This document shows, piece by piece, positions 26,893 to 35,983 of a stretch of 64,000 nt of DNA. The position numbers were made by a program, and so were the translations under genes. The DNA is taken from the NCBI RefSeq assembly GCF_001905125.1, contig NZ_LWLE01000012.1:438759-502758 (forward strand), written 5' to 3'. The DNA comes from Streptomyces sp. TSRI0281 (GTDB lineage Bacteria > Actinomycetota > Actinomycetes > Streptomycetales > Streptomycetaceae). The number at the start of each line of letters is the position of its first letter. Position 1 is the first letter of the stretch. The notes under the pieces are model-generated. The model ran no database searches. It was not told where the DNA came from and was given only the letters and a program-made list of their open reading frames with translations.

Positions 26893-28866
26893 TCAGGCGA
26901 GTACGGCGTCGCGGTCCGTCCTGGCTCCGCTGTCCGTTCCGCGCTCGGACCCGGAGCCGGACTCCGGCGGGGAATCGGGTGCGGGCGCCGCGTGCGCGGT
27001 GCGCATGAAGCCCAGGCGCAGCAGGTCCTCGTTCACGGCGGAAGGGGCGAGGTGCACGAAGTGGCCGCCGTCGGTGAACAGCAGCCCGCGCTCCTGCCAG
27101 CGGGCCAGCAGCGCGTCGACGTCCGCCTCGGTACGGGTGTGGCCGGGCACCCGTACCGTCGCCTTGCGAAGGAGCGAGGCCGGTGCGTGGGGCTGGTCCA
27201 GCAGGCGGAAGACCGCGATCTCGAAGGGGTCGGACAGTTCCATGACCCGCCAGTCGAAGGCGCGCCGCCTGCTGACGAGGATGATCCGGTCACCGAGGTC
27301 CGCCTGGGTGAGGCGGGCGTCGGCGTGGTGCTCCTTCCAGAGCGCCAGCGCATCGTTGAGAGCCGAGACGGTGGTCTCGCCGATGCCCCGCTGAGGTGCC
27401 TCGAAGACGTAGGCGAGGTCGTACAGTTCCTCTTCCGGCAGATCGTAGGTGAAGCGGTAGTGCGCCTCGGGCCGGAGCCCGGAGAACCCCAGTTCAGGTT
27501 TGTTGAAGTACGGGCTGAAGCGTTCGATCGCGATCCGTGCGGAGAGATCGACGGGCGGGTCGAGGTGTTCCAGTGCCGGAATCTGGCCGATGACCCCTTC
27601 GTAGTCCTTCGCGCTCTCCCCGGGGAAGCCGTGGAGGTAGTTCCACGAGATGGACAGCCCCGTCTCCGCACCGTCCCGGAGCATCCGGACGTTCTGGCAG
27701 CCGCTGACGCCCTTGTCCATCAGGTCCAGCACGCGCTTGTTGAGGCTTTCGATGCCGGGCTGCACGTAGATGAGGCCGGCGTCGGACAGCGTGCGCAGCT
27801 GGCTGCGCCGCATGTTGGCCTTGATCTCGATGTGCAGCCGCAGGTCGTAGCCGCTGTCGATGATGCGGGGCAGCACGGTGGAGAGATAGCCCATGTCGAG
27901 GATGTTGTCGACGACGTACATGTCGAGCACCCGGTGCTTGCGCGCCAGTTCCATGATCTCGTCGTAGAAGACATCGGGGCTCTTGCTGCGGAACTGCATG
28001 AAGGAGCCGTTGAGTCCGCAGAAGGTGCAGTGGTGCTTCTCGCCCCACCAGCAGCCGCGCGCTCCTTCGACGACGAGCTTCGGCTCGACCCAGTTGCGGG
28101 CGGCGGAGGACGCCAAGCGTTCGAAGTAGCCGCTGTAGTCGGGCGCCAGGATGGTCGCGGGCGGCAGCGGGCTCGATGCCATGGCGTTCACGGTACTCAC
28201 CCCGTCGTCCGACCGGTGGCACAGACCGGACACCCCGGCCGGGTCCTCCCCCGTGGCGAGCGCGTTGAGCAACTGGGGGAAGGCGGCTTCTCCCTCGCCC
28301 CGCACCACATAGTCCACGAAGGGGAAGTTGCGGTGCAGGGCCGCCCCTTGTTCGGCGTCGCAGTTGGCGCCGCCCATGACCGTCCTGATGTGCGGGGCGA
28401 GCCGCTTCACGTGCTTGGCGGCGGCCAGCGCCGCGGTGTTCTGCTGGAACGTGGAGGTGAACCCGACGACGTCGGGCGCCTCGTCGACGATCCGCTGGGC
28501 CATCTCCGCGACGAAGTCCGGTGCCAGACGGTGCAGTTCGTGGGACATCTTGAGGCGGGACTTCTTCAGCCGGGTGCGCATGGCCTCGGTGAACTCCGCC
28601 TCGCGCCAGGAGGGGTCGTCGTAGAGGGCCGAGGAGAAGACCCAGTCGCCGCAGCCCATGAAGTACGAGGAGAGGGCGTAGTACTCGTAGTCGTCGGCCG
28701 TGAACTCGGTGCGTGAGGTGATCCAGTCGGTGAATTCCAGGTTGGCGTGGAGCACCGTCGCCGAGGCCCCGGGAACGCGCTCGTCCACGCTGCGCTTGAG
28801 GATCCCCAGGGCGAGTGACGGAAGGTCGATGGGCGACCAGGGCATATTGACCAGCAGAACACGCAC
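26893..28866 (-). CDS. cobalamin-dependent radical SAM C-methyltransferase (RiPP maturation type)
   Basis: A 657-residue class B radical SAM enzyme. Residues 1-200 form a B12-binding-like Rossmann domain (VGFTSTF, MGGANCD, VVRGEGE). The iron-sulfur cluster motif is Cys272-x7-Cys280-x2-Cys283 (GCWWGEKHHCTFCG), the spacing of the RiPP maturation C-methyltransferase family. The TIM-barrel follows, with GIES and a HGFPGES segment, then a C-terminal winged-helix-like domain (about 540-630) that may bind the substrate leader. GTG at 28866 is preferred because AAGGAG lies just upstream and the protein starts directly with the B12 fold (RVLLVNMPWSP). It should methylate unactivated carbons of the adjacent 40-residue peptide. 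The C-terminal tail is low-complexity. Confidence 0.85.
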   Translation of the reverse strand: MRVLLVNMPWSPIDLPSLALGILKRSVDERVPGASATVLHANLEFTDWITSRTEFTADDYEYYALSSYFMGCGDWVFSSALYDDPSWREAEFTEAMRTRLKKSRLKMSHELHRLAPDFVAEMAQRIVDEAPDVVGFTSTFQQNTAALAAAKHVKRLAPHIRTVMGGANCDAEQGAALHRNFPFVDYVVRGEGEAAFPQLLNALATGEDPAGVSGLCHRSDDGVSTVNAMASSPLPPATILAPDYSGYFERLASSAARNWVEPKLVVEGARGCWWGEKHHCTFCGLNGSFMQFRSKSPDVFYDEIMELARKHRVLDMYVVDNILDMGYLSTVLPRIIDSGYDLRLHIEIKANMRRSQLRTLSDAGLIYVQPGIESLNKRVLDLMDKGVSGCQNVRMLRDGAETGLSISWNYLHGFPGESAKDYEGVIGQIPALEHLDPPVDLSARIAIERFSPYFNKPELGFSGLRPEAHYRFTYDLPEEELYDLAYVFEAPQRGIGETTVSALNDALALWKEHHADARLTQADLGDRIILVSRRRAFDWRVMELSDPFEIAVFRLLDQPHAPASLLRKATVRVPGHTRTEADVDALLARWQERGLLFTDGGHFVHLAPSAVNEDLLRLGFMRTAHAAPAPDSPPESGSGSERGTDSGARTDRDAVLA

Positions 28867-28956
28867 GGGGGCTCCTTGCGGTGGCGTCGCGGCGGCGGGG
28901 CGGGGACGTGCGGGGGCACCGAGGCACTCGGGACGGTCCGGACCGTCAGGCGCTCC

Positions 28957-29043
28957 GGAGGCCCGGAGGCCCGGAGGCCCGGAGGCCCGGAGGCCCGGAG
29001 GCCCGGAGGCCCGGAGGCCCGGAGGCCCGGAGGCCCGGAGGTA
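28957..29043. repeat. about 10.5 tandem copies of GGAGGCCC
   Basis: A perfect 8-bp minisatellite in the gap between the candidate precursor gene and the radical SAM gene, followed at 29047-29070 by three GGGTCCC-type repeats. The 254-bp gap holds no other gene. On the transcript the unit reads GGGCCTCC. Confidence 0.92.
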
Positions 29044-29120
29044 CGAGGTCCCGGGTCCCGGGTCCCGGAGGGGAGGAGGGCCGGCCCGGTGCGCGGGGCA
29101 TCGGACCGGCCCCATGAGGA

Positions 29121-29243
29121 CTAGCTCTCGGTGTCCGAGTCCTCGGCGTTGCGGATGGGGACCGTGATGGTGATGCTGATGCCCGGCTTGCGGCTTTCCT
29201 CGTCACCCGTGAGCGGGTCGTTGTTGATGATGTCCTTCTGCAT
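29121..29243 (-). CDS. candidate RiPP precursor peptide, 40 aa
   Basis: A short gene not obvious by length but with a good ribosome site: GGAAAGG lies 10 nt upstream of ATG. The first 20 residues are polar (MQKDIINNDPLTGDEESRKP). The last 20 are GISITITVPIRNAEDSDTES, with an alternating run of beta-branched residues and an acidic tail. It has no cysteine, so thioether chemistry is excluded. It lies on the same strand directly before the radical SAM C-methyltransferase gene and its first 41 nt overlap the peptidase gene in another frame. Its position and composition make it the likely substrate; no known precursor family is recognised. Confidence 0.68.
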   Translation of the reverse strand: MQKDIINNDPLTGDEESRKPGISITITVPIRNAEDSDTES

Positions 29244-31143
29244 GATGGGTCTGCCTTTCCGTGAGGCGTTGCGGTGTGCCGTTCGCGGCCGCTGCGGAAT
29301 CGCCCGTCGGCCGGACGGACTCCCCCCGCCGGGTGGCGGGGGGCGCTGTGGGGGTGGTGCGCTGACGGCCGCGCAGTTCGCGGTCGAGGAAGACGAGGGC
29401 GCCGCGCAGAACCTTCACGTGGTCCCGCCCGTCGTATCCGTCGTGGCCGGTGTCCAGCCACAGCGCCTCGTGCCGCTTGTGATGGGCGGCCAGCTCGTCC
29501 AGGTACTCCCGGATCTGGCCGGGCGGGCACTTCACGTCGTGCGTCGCCGCGACGAGCAGCAGCGGCGCGTCGAGGTGCGGGACGTAGGTGTGCGGCGAGC
29601 TCCGCGCGTAGACCTCGGGGAGGTCCTGCGGCGTTCCGCCGAAGAGCCGCTCGTCCAGAGCGCGCAGGGCCGGTGTGGTGGTCGCGTGGGCATGGGCGAG
29701 ATGGGCGACCGGTTTCACGGCGACCCCCGCCTGCCACAGGCCGGGCCGGGTTCCCAGCGCCAGCAGGGCGAGGTACCCGCCCCAGGACGTGCCCCAGAGG
29801 GCGAGTGCCCGCGGGTCGGCCCAGCCGCGCGCGACCAGGTCCGCACGGACCGCCGTGAGGTCGGCGACCTGGGTGAGTCCGACGCCGTCCGTCATCGCGC
29901 CCCGCCATGCGGGCCCGTACCCGGTGGAGCCGCGGTAGTTGACCCGGGCGACGGCGAACCCGGAAGCCACCAGGGAGTGCACGGCGCCGTCGTAGGCATC
30001 GCGGTCGTGGTCGGCGGGGCCGCCGTGGACGAGGAACACCGTGGGCGTGGGCGCGGACGTCCCCTCGGGCAGGGTGACCAGGGTGTGCACCGGTCCGTCG
30101 GGGCCCGGAGTCCACAGATCGTGGGGCACTCCCGGTACCCGCGGGGCGAGGCGCGCGGCGGAGGGCAGCGGGGTGCCGGCGGTGGAGAGCGCGCGCGGCG
30201 GGGTGGCGGTACTGGTCCAGAGGGTGTGGACGTCGCCGTTCATGTGCTCGGAGGCGTCCAGCAGGGTGCCGGGGTCGGTGGGCAGCACGGTCAGCGTGCG
30301 GGCGGCGAGGTCGGCACGGTGCAGGATGCTGCGGCCGTGCCGGTCCTGGCGGACGAGCACGGAGCGGCCGTCCGGGCACCAGCGCCCGGTGATCTCCGTG
30401 TCGAACGCGCACCACGCGTGGGTGACGAGCGGCTGCCCCGGGGACCAGGTGGCGAGCAGGTAGCGTCCCTGCCACTCCCGTATCAGCAGCAGATCCCGCT
30501 GCCCGGTACGGGGCCCGAACCCGAGGGACCACAGGGCTCCACCGGGTTCGTGGAGCACGGCGCAGCGGGTGCCGTCGGTGCGGAAGACGGTGACCGCGTT
30601 CGCGGAGCGGGCCTGCGCGCTCACGGCGAGCAGACCACCGGTGGCCGTGATCCCGGTCAGGGTGGCGTGATGGGGGAGGCGGGTCACCGTACGCGCCTCG
30701 CCGCCGCGCCGGCCGCAGTGCACGGTGGTGCCCTCCGCGTCGGCCAGGGCGACCGCGACGGTGCCGGTGCGGCTCACGCTCAGACCACGGGCCGGACCGG
30801 CGGGAACGCCGAGCAGGCCGTCCCGTGCGGGCCCGCCGTCGAAGGGCTGGAACTTCCAGCGGCCCACACCGCGGGCGTCCTCCTCGAACCACCACACATG
30901 GGCGTCGGCGTCGATGGAACCGTGGAACGTGCCCAAGGGGTGGTCGGTCACCTGCCGGGCGGTGGCGGTCGTGGCATCCCAGGTGAAGACCTCGCAGCGA
31001 CCCCCCGCGTCGGCGGTGAAGACCATCCGGAGCGGATCCGTCGCGCACACCTCGGGCAGCGCGTCCCGGGAGACGAGATACGGAGGGGGTGCTTCGCCCG
31101 CGGTGCGGCTGTTCGCGGAATCTGCGGTCGACGGGCCCGTCAC
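29203..31143 (-). CDS. S9 family (prolyl oligopeptidase-like) serine peptidase
   Basis: A 646-residue protein with an N-terminal beta-propeller-like region (about 40-370; repeated FTWDATT, VFRTDGT, RADLAART blades) and a C-terminal alpha/beta-hydrolase domain. The triad is visible: Ser in GTSWGGY, Asp in ATHDVK and His in TGHDGY. S9 enzymes prefer peptides and often cut after proline. The GTG start overlaps the exporter stop by 4 nt (GTGA), and its 3' end overlaps the candidate precursor gene, so it belongs to the same transcript. It is the natural candidate for leader removal. No signal peptide is evident, so it would act in the cytoplasm. Confidence 0.85.
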   Translation of the reverse strand: MTGPSTADSANSRTAGEAPPPYLVSRDALPEVCATDPLRMVFTADAGGRCEVFTWDATTATARQVTDHPLGTFHGSIDADAHVWWFEEDARGVGRWKFQPFDGGPARDGLLGVPAGPARGLSVSRTGTVAVALADAEGTTVHCGRRGGEARTVTRLPHHATLTGITATGGLLAVSAQARSANAVTVFRTDGTRCAVLHEPGGALWSLGFGPRTGQRDLLLIREWQGRYLLATWSPGQPLVTHAWCAFDTEITGRWCPDGRSVLVRQDRHGRSILHRADLAARTLTVLPTDPGTLLDASEHMNGDVHTLWTSTATPPRALSTAGTPLPSAARLAPRVPGVPHDLWTPGPDGPVHTLVTLPEGTSAPTPTVFLVHGGPADHDRDAYDGAVHSLVASGFAVARVNYRGSTGYGPAWRGAMTDGVGLTQVADLTAVRADLVARGWADPRALALWGTSWGGYLALLALGTRPGLWQAGVAVKPVAHLAHAHATTTPALRALDERLFGGTPQDLPEVYARSSPHTYVPHLDAPLLLVAATHDVKCPPGQIREYLDELAAHHKRHEALWLDTGHDGYDGRDHVKVLRGALVFLDRELRGRQRTTPTAPPATRRGESVRPTGDSAAAANGTPQRLTERQTHHAEGHHQQRPAHG

Positions 31144-32510
31144 GAGGTGCTCCCGGTGCTCTTGAGCGTACGAGGATGAGCCGAACTCGTATACGCGGCA
31201 AGGCCGATGAGGGCCACCGCGCAGCCGAGGGCCGGTCCGGCCGTGCCCGCGCGTGACGCGAGCAGCCCCGCCGCCGCGGGCCCCAGTGCGGCGGCGCCGC
31301 CCGCGGCGGCGGCCAGGACGGCCCCGGCCCGTGCCTGGAGGTGCGGCGGAGTGGTGGCGATGGTCCTGGACTGGAGGACGACGGTGGCCGCGGGCAGGAT
31401 CAGGCACACCGCGCCGAACAGCGTGGCGAAGGCCCACGGCGAACGGGTCGCGGCCAGACCCGCGGCGAGCGGCACGAGCAGCCAGGTCACCGCGAGGAAG
31501 GTGCGCGTGGCACCGAGCCGGCCCGCCAGCGCGGGTGCCACGAGCGCGCCCGCGATGCCCGCTGCCCCGGACACGGCCAGGACCACCCCGGTCGCGGACC
31601 CGCTGTGGCCGTCGTGCCGGAGGGAGAAGAGCACCCCGAAGTAGAGGGCGGACAGCGCCCCGTTCACGACGGCGGTCCACAGCATGACCAGGCGCAGCAG
31701 CGGAGAGGAACCCACCAGGCGCAGACCGGCGCCGACTTCGGCGAGCAGGGCCGTGCGGCGAAGCCGACGCGCGTGCCGCTCCGGACCGCCGCCACCGCTG
31801 CGGGGACCTGTCGCGCCCGGTGTCTCCTCCCCGGGCCCGTCCGCGAGGGGTGTCGCGGTCTCGGTGTCCGCCGTGGCGGGGGCACGCAGATCAGCGCGCA
31901 TGAACCGGATGCACACGGCGGTCACCGTGTAGGACAGGGCATCGGCGAGGAAGGGCAGGGCACGGCTTACCTGGTAGAGCGCGCCCCCGAGCAGGGGTCC
32001 CAGGACCAGGGCGACGTTGTCCCCCACCTGCAGCCGGGCCACGAGGCGGGGGTAGCCCGCCGGCGGGCAGATCATGGCGATCGTTCCGCGGGAGGCGGCC
32101 TCGTAGGAGGCGGTGCACAAGCGTTCCACGAGCACGGCGCACAGCAGCAGGGCCAGTGGCGGCCGTCCTGACGCCACGGTGACGGACACGGTCGCCATGG
32201 CGAGAGCGGCCCCGCTCGCGGACCACAGCATCACCGTCTTGCGGGCCCCCCGGTCGGCGGGGACCGCCGCCAGCGGGCCCAGCACCATTCCCAGGGCCGC
32301 GGACGCACCCGCGATCAGACCGACTGCGGCGGGCGAGTACCCCAAGGTGAGCAGCAGCAGGGGAAGCACGATGCCCGAGGTCTGGCTCCCGAGCGCGTCG
32401 GCGGTGCTCGCCCACCAGAAGAGGCGTACGTCGCGGGGCGGAGCAGGGGGCTCGGCCGCGGGCGGAGTGGCCGGGCTGTTGTCCGCCCGGGACGCCGATG
32501 TCCCTGCCAT
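31140..32510 (-). CDS. MFS exporter (EntS/MFS_3-like)
   Basis: A 456-residue membrane protein with about 12 predicted helices, beginning near VRLFWWASTADALG. It has a central cytoplasmic loop (about residues 200-245) rich in Pro/Gly/Glu and a loop motif PADRGARK after helix 2. ATG at 32510 is chosen because GGAGAGGGGG precedes it and the membrane domain starts soon after. It is the first gene of the RiPP-like transcript and overlaps the peptidase start (GTGA). It probably exports the mature product. Confidence 0.85.
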   Translation of the reverse strand: MAGTSASRADNSPATPPAAEPPAPPRDVRLFWWASTADALGSQTSGIVLPLLLLTLGYSPAAVGLIAGASAALGMVLGPLAAVPADRGARKTVMLWSASGAALAMATVSVTVASGRPPLALLLCAVLVERLCTASYEAASRGTIAMICPPAGYPRLVARLQVGDNVALVLGPLLGGALYQVSRALPFLADALSYTVTAVCIRFMRADLRAPATADTETATPLADGPGEETPGATGPRSGGGGPERHARRLRRTALLAEVGAGLRLVGSSPLLRLVMLWTAVVNGALSALYFGVLFSLRHDGHSGSATGVVLAVSGAAGIAGALVAPALAGRLGATRTFLAVTWLLVPLAAGLAATRSPWAFATLFGAVCLILPAATVVLQSRTIATTPPHLQARAGAVLAAAAGGAAALGPAAAGLLASRAGTAGPALGCAVALIGLAAYTSSAHPRTLKSTGSTS

Positions 32511-33292
32511 CCATGCCCCCTCTCCGCATGCGGCGACGACCGGAGGTTGTTCACCAGTCGTCCAGAACTTGCAGAAAATGCCAAGGAATTGAAACGAGCC
32601 GGAGCCTAACCAGGCGTCACCGAGCGCCACAAGGCCAGTACGGGGTGCAGTATGTCCGGCTCCGCGGCGCAATCCGGCCGTGGACCCGATCCCTGTACGA
32701 ACCCGGGGGGTCGTGTGCCGCTTACCGTTCCACGGCCGTACGGCAGCGCGTAATGCGCGGTGGAAGGCTCCGGCACCACGCCCGGTGAATTCGCTCCGGC
32801 ACACGGCCGATCGCCCGGTGCCGGGCGCCCCCGCCCGGCCGGGCCACCCATGCCTCGGGGCCGGCGCCGAAGCCCCCGTGTGCTCTCACCTCGTCTGTCC
32901 GGCGTGCGAGGAGGCGCGGAGGGAGGCCGCGCTGCGGGAGTGGGCCGTCCCCCGGGCCGTACGCATCGACGGTGCCACCCCTCACGGGAGTCGGCTTCCT
33001 TTCGTTCTCGGGGGCGAACGGCGGACCTCCGCGTCGGTGAGCCGGTGGCCGGCCCGCTCGCGGGACGATCTTGACGTCCCGCCGGGCCGGGTCCACTCAC
33101 CCATCGTTCGCACGACACTCCCCGGCCGCATGATTGGCCGAAAGCAGAGGCGCTCCCTCCGCTCCCTCCGGTCCCTGTACGGCTCGCGAGACCCTCGTAC
33201 GGCTCACCGCTCCCTCGGGCGGTTCGCGCCGCCCTCGAACAGCCGTCGGCGGCTGATCGGTCCCGGAACCGGTTCGCCCGTCGGCGGCCCGG
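32511..33292. other. 782-bp non-coding stretch between exporter and regulator genes
   Basis: No reading frame here has a convincing ribosome site together with family-like sequence. The exporter-proximal 150 bp is less GC-rich and holds the promoter candidate at 32603-32632. The part near 33150-33280 contains short GGCTC/CTCCCTC reiterations and a GAACCGGTTC palindrome, but no clear terminator. Confidence 0.5.
32603..32632 (-). promoter_or_regulatory. candidate sigma70-type promoter for the RiPP-VMAP block
   Basis: On the minus strand TTGTGG (32632-32627) and TAGGCT (32608-32603) are separated by 18 bp, about 95 bp before the exporter start. It lies in locally AT-richer sequence. It was found by eye only. 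Confidence 0.4.
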
Positions 33293-34285
33293 TCACAACC
33301 ATCCGGAGCGCTGTGCCTGCAAGGCCATCTGGAAGCGGTTGGCGGCGCCCAGCTGCGCCATCAGGATCTGCAGGCGGCGGAACAGCGTACGGCGGCTGAT
33401 TCCCAGCTCGCGGGCGATGACATCGTCGCTCGCGCCGCCCGCGAGGAGCCACAGCAGCCGGCGGTCGGCGGCAGGCAGACCGCCCGGCCGGGTGGTGCGG
33501 CCGTGGAAGGGCAGGGCGTTCTGCCAGGACTGCTCGAACAGCGCCACGAGCGCGGAGAGCAGACCGCACGGCTGCACGACCAGCATGGTGTTGTGCACGT
33601 CGGCCTCCTTGATCGACAACGACACGAGTGCGTACGCCTCGTCGATGATCACGAGTTTGACCGGCACCGACGGCAGCACCCTCGCCTGCTCACCGGCCTT
33701 GATGCACGGCTCGATGACGTTCTTCAGGTGGCCCGGATGCTCCAGCGACTCCCGCGAGTACACGACGCGTTGCGTCACACCGCGGGCGAGTGTCGCCAGC
33801 GCGTCGTCCGTGGCTCCGGGCAGGGGGAAGTACGGCGGTGACTCGAACTGCCGGATCCTGTCGCGGGCACTCGCCCAGGCATGACGGATCCTGGGGCCGA
33901 TGGCGTCGCCGGTCACGACCTCGACGAGATGATCGTTGTACGCGGCGAGCCGCTGCCGCCGGAACGACTCGAACGCGCCCCCGACGGTGATGCGCGACTC
34001 CTCGACCTCGGCCGCCCGGTGCCGGGCGAGGATCTCCAGGCCCGCGGTGGGGGGAACCGGCGCCACCACGTCCTCGCCCTCCTCGGCGGCACTGGCGAGA
34101 CCGGCGTCGACCAGCGCGCCGTACGACGCGGCGAGATCCGCACCGTCCAGACCCGCCGCGGTCCCGATCGCGCTCAGCGGCGCGGGGGCCAGCTCCAGCA
34201 GCGCCAGATAGACCCGGACCGCCGCGTGATCGATTCCCAGAAGCCGCAGGGCCTCGCCGAGTTTCCCGTTCGTCATGGACCACAT
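33293..34285 (-). CDS. TrmB/LuxR-type transcriptional regulator
   Basis: A 330-residue regulator. The N-terminus (LRLLGIDHAAVRVYLALLEL ... GALVDAGLA) is a TrmB-like winged helix. The middle (about 100-250) resembles the sensor region of Streptomyces HTH proteins that carry a terminal LuxR domain. The last 65 residues (LPAADRRLLWLLAGGASDDVIARELGISRRT in two parts) form a LuxR-type HTH. The start at 34285 has GGAG 9 nt upstream; an internal ATG 3 codons later is possible. It is divergent from the aminopeptidase gene and on the same strand as, but 782 bp upstream of, the RiPP-like block, so it could control either. Confidence 0.75.
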   Translation of the reverse strand: MWSMTNGKLGEALRLLGIDHAAVRVYLALLELAPAPLSAIGTAAGLDGADLAASYGALVDAGLASAAEEGEDVVAPVPPTAGLEILARHRAAEVEESRITVGGAFESFRRQRLAAYNDHLVEVVTGDAIGPRIRHAWASARDRIRQFESPPYFPLPGATDDALATLARGVTQRVVYSRESLEHPGHLKNVIEPCIKAGEQARVLPSVPVKLVIIDEAYALVSLSIKEADVHNTMLVVQPCGLLSALVALFEQSWQNALPFHGRTTRPGGLPAADRRLLWLLAGGASDDVIARELGISRRTLFRRLQILMAQLGAANRFQMALQAQRSGWL

Positions 34286-34492
34286 TATCGACGGCTCCGG
34301 CCAGGGATTTGGCGGATCTGTGCCAGTGGCGGTCTTCGGCACCGCACGCTCACCGCGCGCGATACCGTCCGGGAGCCGCCGACGACCGGCGGCAGCGAGG
34401 GCGCCCGGGAGGCACCGCGAGCGGCAGCGGTCCGCGCGGCTCCCGAGGCCCCCCTCGCCGCTGAGGCACTCACCCACAGGAAGGCGTACGAC

Positions 34493-35905
34493 GTGGCGAA
34501 AGGCCGAAAGAACGGTCTCTACCCAGGGATCTCCGAGGAACTGTCCGCTCTGATGCGGACGGGGTGGGCGGACACCGAGCGGCACGACCTGCGGCTCGCC
34601 GAGCAGGCCCCATACGCGGCCGGCCGCCGCGCCGCGCTCTCCGCGCGCTTCCCGGGCGAACGCCTAGTGATTCCCTCGGGGAACCTCAAGGTCCGGTCGA
34701 ACGACGACGCCTACCCGTTCCGCCCGTACTCGGGCTATGTGCACATGACGGGAGACCGGGCCCGGGACGGCGCCCTCGTCCTCGAACCCCGTGCGAACGG
34801 CGGCCACGACGCCTACTGCTACCAGCTGCCGCGGGACAGCAGGAACAACGACGAATTCTGGACCGGCCCCACGGCGGAACTGTGGATGGGCCGCCGCCGC
34901 TCCCTCGCCGAGTCGCAGCTCGTGCTCGGTCTGCCCTGCCGCGACGTCCGTGCGGCGGCCGATGACCTGGCCGCCGCCACCGCTGCGCCGACCCGGATCG
35001 TCCGCGGGATCGACCCGTCCCTGGAGACCGCCGTCACCACCGAGGAGGAGCGTGACGCCGAACTGGAAGAGGCGCTCAGCGACCTCCGCCTCGTCAAGGA
35101 CGACTGGGAGATCGCCGAGCTCCGCAAGGCCGTGGACTCCACCGTGCGCGGATTCACCGATGTGATCGGTGAGCTCTCCCGGGCGATCGCGTCGTCCGAG
35201 CGATGGATCGAGGGCACCTTCTTCCGCCGTGCACGCCTTGAGGGCAACGCCGTCGGCTACGGCTCGATCTGCGCCGCGGGCGAACACGCCACGATCATGC
35301 ACTGGACGGACAACGACGGTCCGGTACGGGCCGGGGACCTCCTCCTGCTCGACGCCGGCGTGGAGACCCACACCCTCTACACCGCCGACGTCACGCGCAC
35401 CCTGCCGATCAGCGGCACCTTCACACCGCTGCAGCGCAAGGTCTACGACGCGGTGTACGAGGCGCAGGAGGCCGGCATCGCCGCCGTCAAGCCGGGCGCC
35501 GCCTACCGCGACTTCCACGAGGCATCCCAGCGTTACCTGGCGGCCCGGCTGGTCGAATGGGGTTTCATCGAAGGCCCCGCCGACCGCGCGTACGAACTCG
35601 GCCTCCAGCGCCGCTTCACCATGGCGGGCACCGGTCACATGCTCGGTCTGGACGTCCATGACTGCGCCCAGGCCCGGCACGAGGAGTACGTCGGCGGTGT
35701 TCTGGAGCCGGGCATGGTGCTCACCGTCGAGCCGGGACTGTACTTCCAGCCGGACGATCTCACGGTGCCCGAGGAGTGGCGCGGCATCGGCGTCCGGATC
35801 GAGGACGATCTGGTCGTCACCGACGACGGCAACGAGAACCTGTCGGTGGGCCTGCCGCGGTCGGCGGACGACGTCGAGGCATGGATGGCCCGGTTCGCGG
35901 GCTGA
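34493..35905 (+). CDS. pepP: Xaa-Pro aminopeptidase (aminopeptidase P, M24B)
   Basis: A 470-residue cytoplasmic metallopeptidase that removes N-terminal residues preceding proline. The N-terminal creatinase-like domain (1-180) is followed by the pita-bread catalytic domain. All five metal ligands are present: Asp in LLLDAGVE, Asp in TADVTRT, His in GTGHMLGLDVHD, Glu in TVEPGLY and Glu in RIEDDLVV. GTG at 34493 has AGGAAGG upstream and gives the usual family length. It is transcribed divergently from the TrmB/LuxR regulator with a 207-bp shared region. Confidence 0.92.
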   Translation: MAKGRKNGLYPGISEELSALMRTGWADTERHDLRLAEQAPYAAGRRAALSARFPGERLVIPSGNLKVRSNDDAYPFRPYSGYVHMTGDRARDGALVLEPRANGGHDAYCYQLPRDSRNNDEFWTGPTAELWMGRRRSLAESQLVLGLPCRDVRAAADDLAAATAAPTRIVRGIDPSLETAVTTEEERDAELEEALSDLRLVKDDWEIAELRKAVDSTVRGFTDVIGELSRAIASSERWIEGTFFRRARLEGNAVGYGSICAAGEHATIMHWTDNDGPVRAGDLLLLDAGVETHTLYTADVTRTLPISGTFTPLQRKVYDAVYEAQEAGIAAVKPGAAYRDFHEASQRYLAARLVEWGFIEGPADRAYELGLQRRFTMAGTGHMLGLDVHDCAQARHEEYVGGVLEPGMVLTVEPGLYFQPDDLTVPEEWRGIGVRIEDDLVVTDDGNENLSVGLPRSADDVEAWMARFAG

Positions 35906-35983
35906 GCGCGTCGAAGAAGGGGTCCGGCACGCACCCGATGATCTCCGGGCCCTGTCGATCACCCGCCGGGACAGCCGGGCCCA

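Noticed and set aside
28957..29043. Possible CRISPR-like array
   Set aside because: The units are 8 bp, perfectly contiguous and without spacers; it is a minisatellite.
32606..33118. Minus-strand frame in the gap upstream of the exporter
   Set aside because: No ribosome site, Arg/Gly/Pro-rich composition and no recognisable fold; treated as non-coding.
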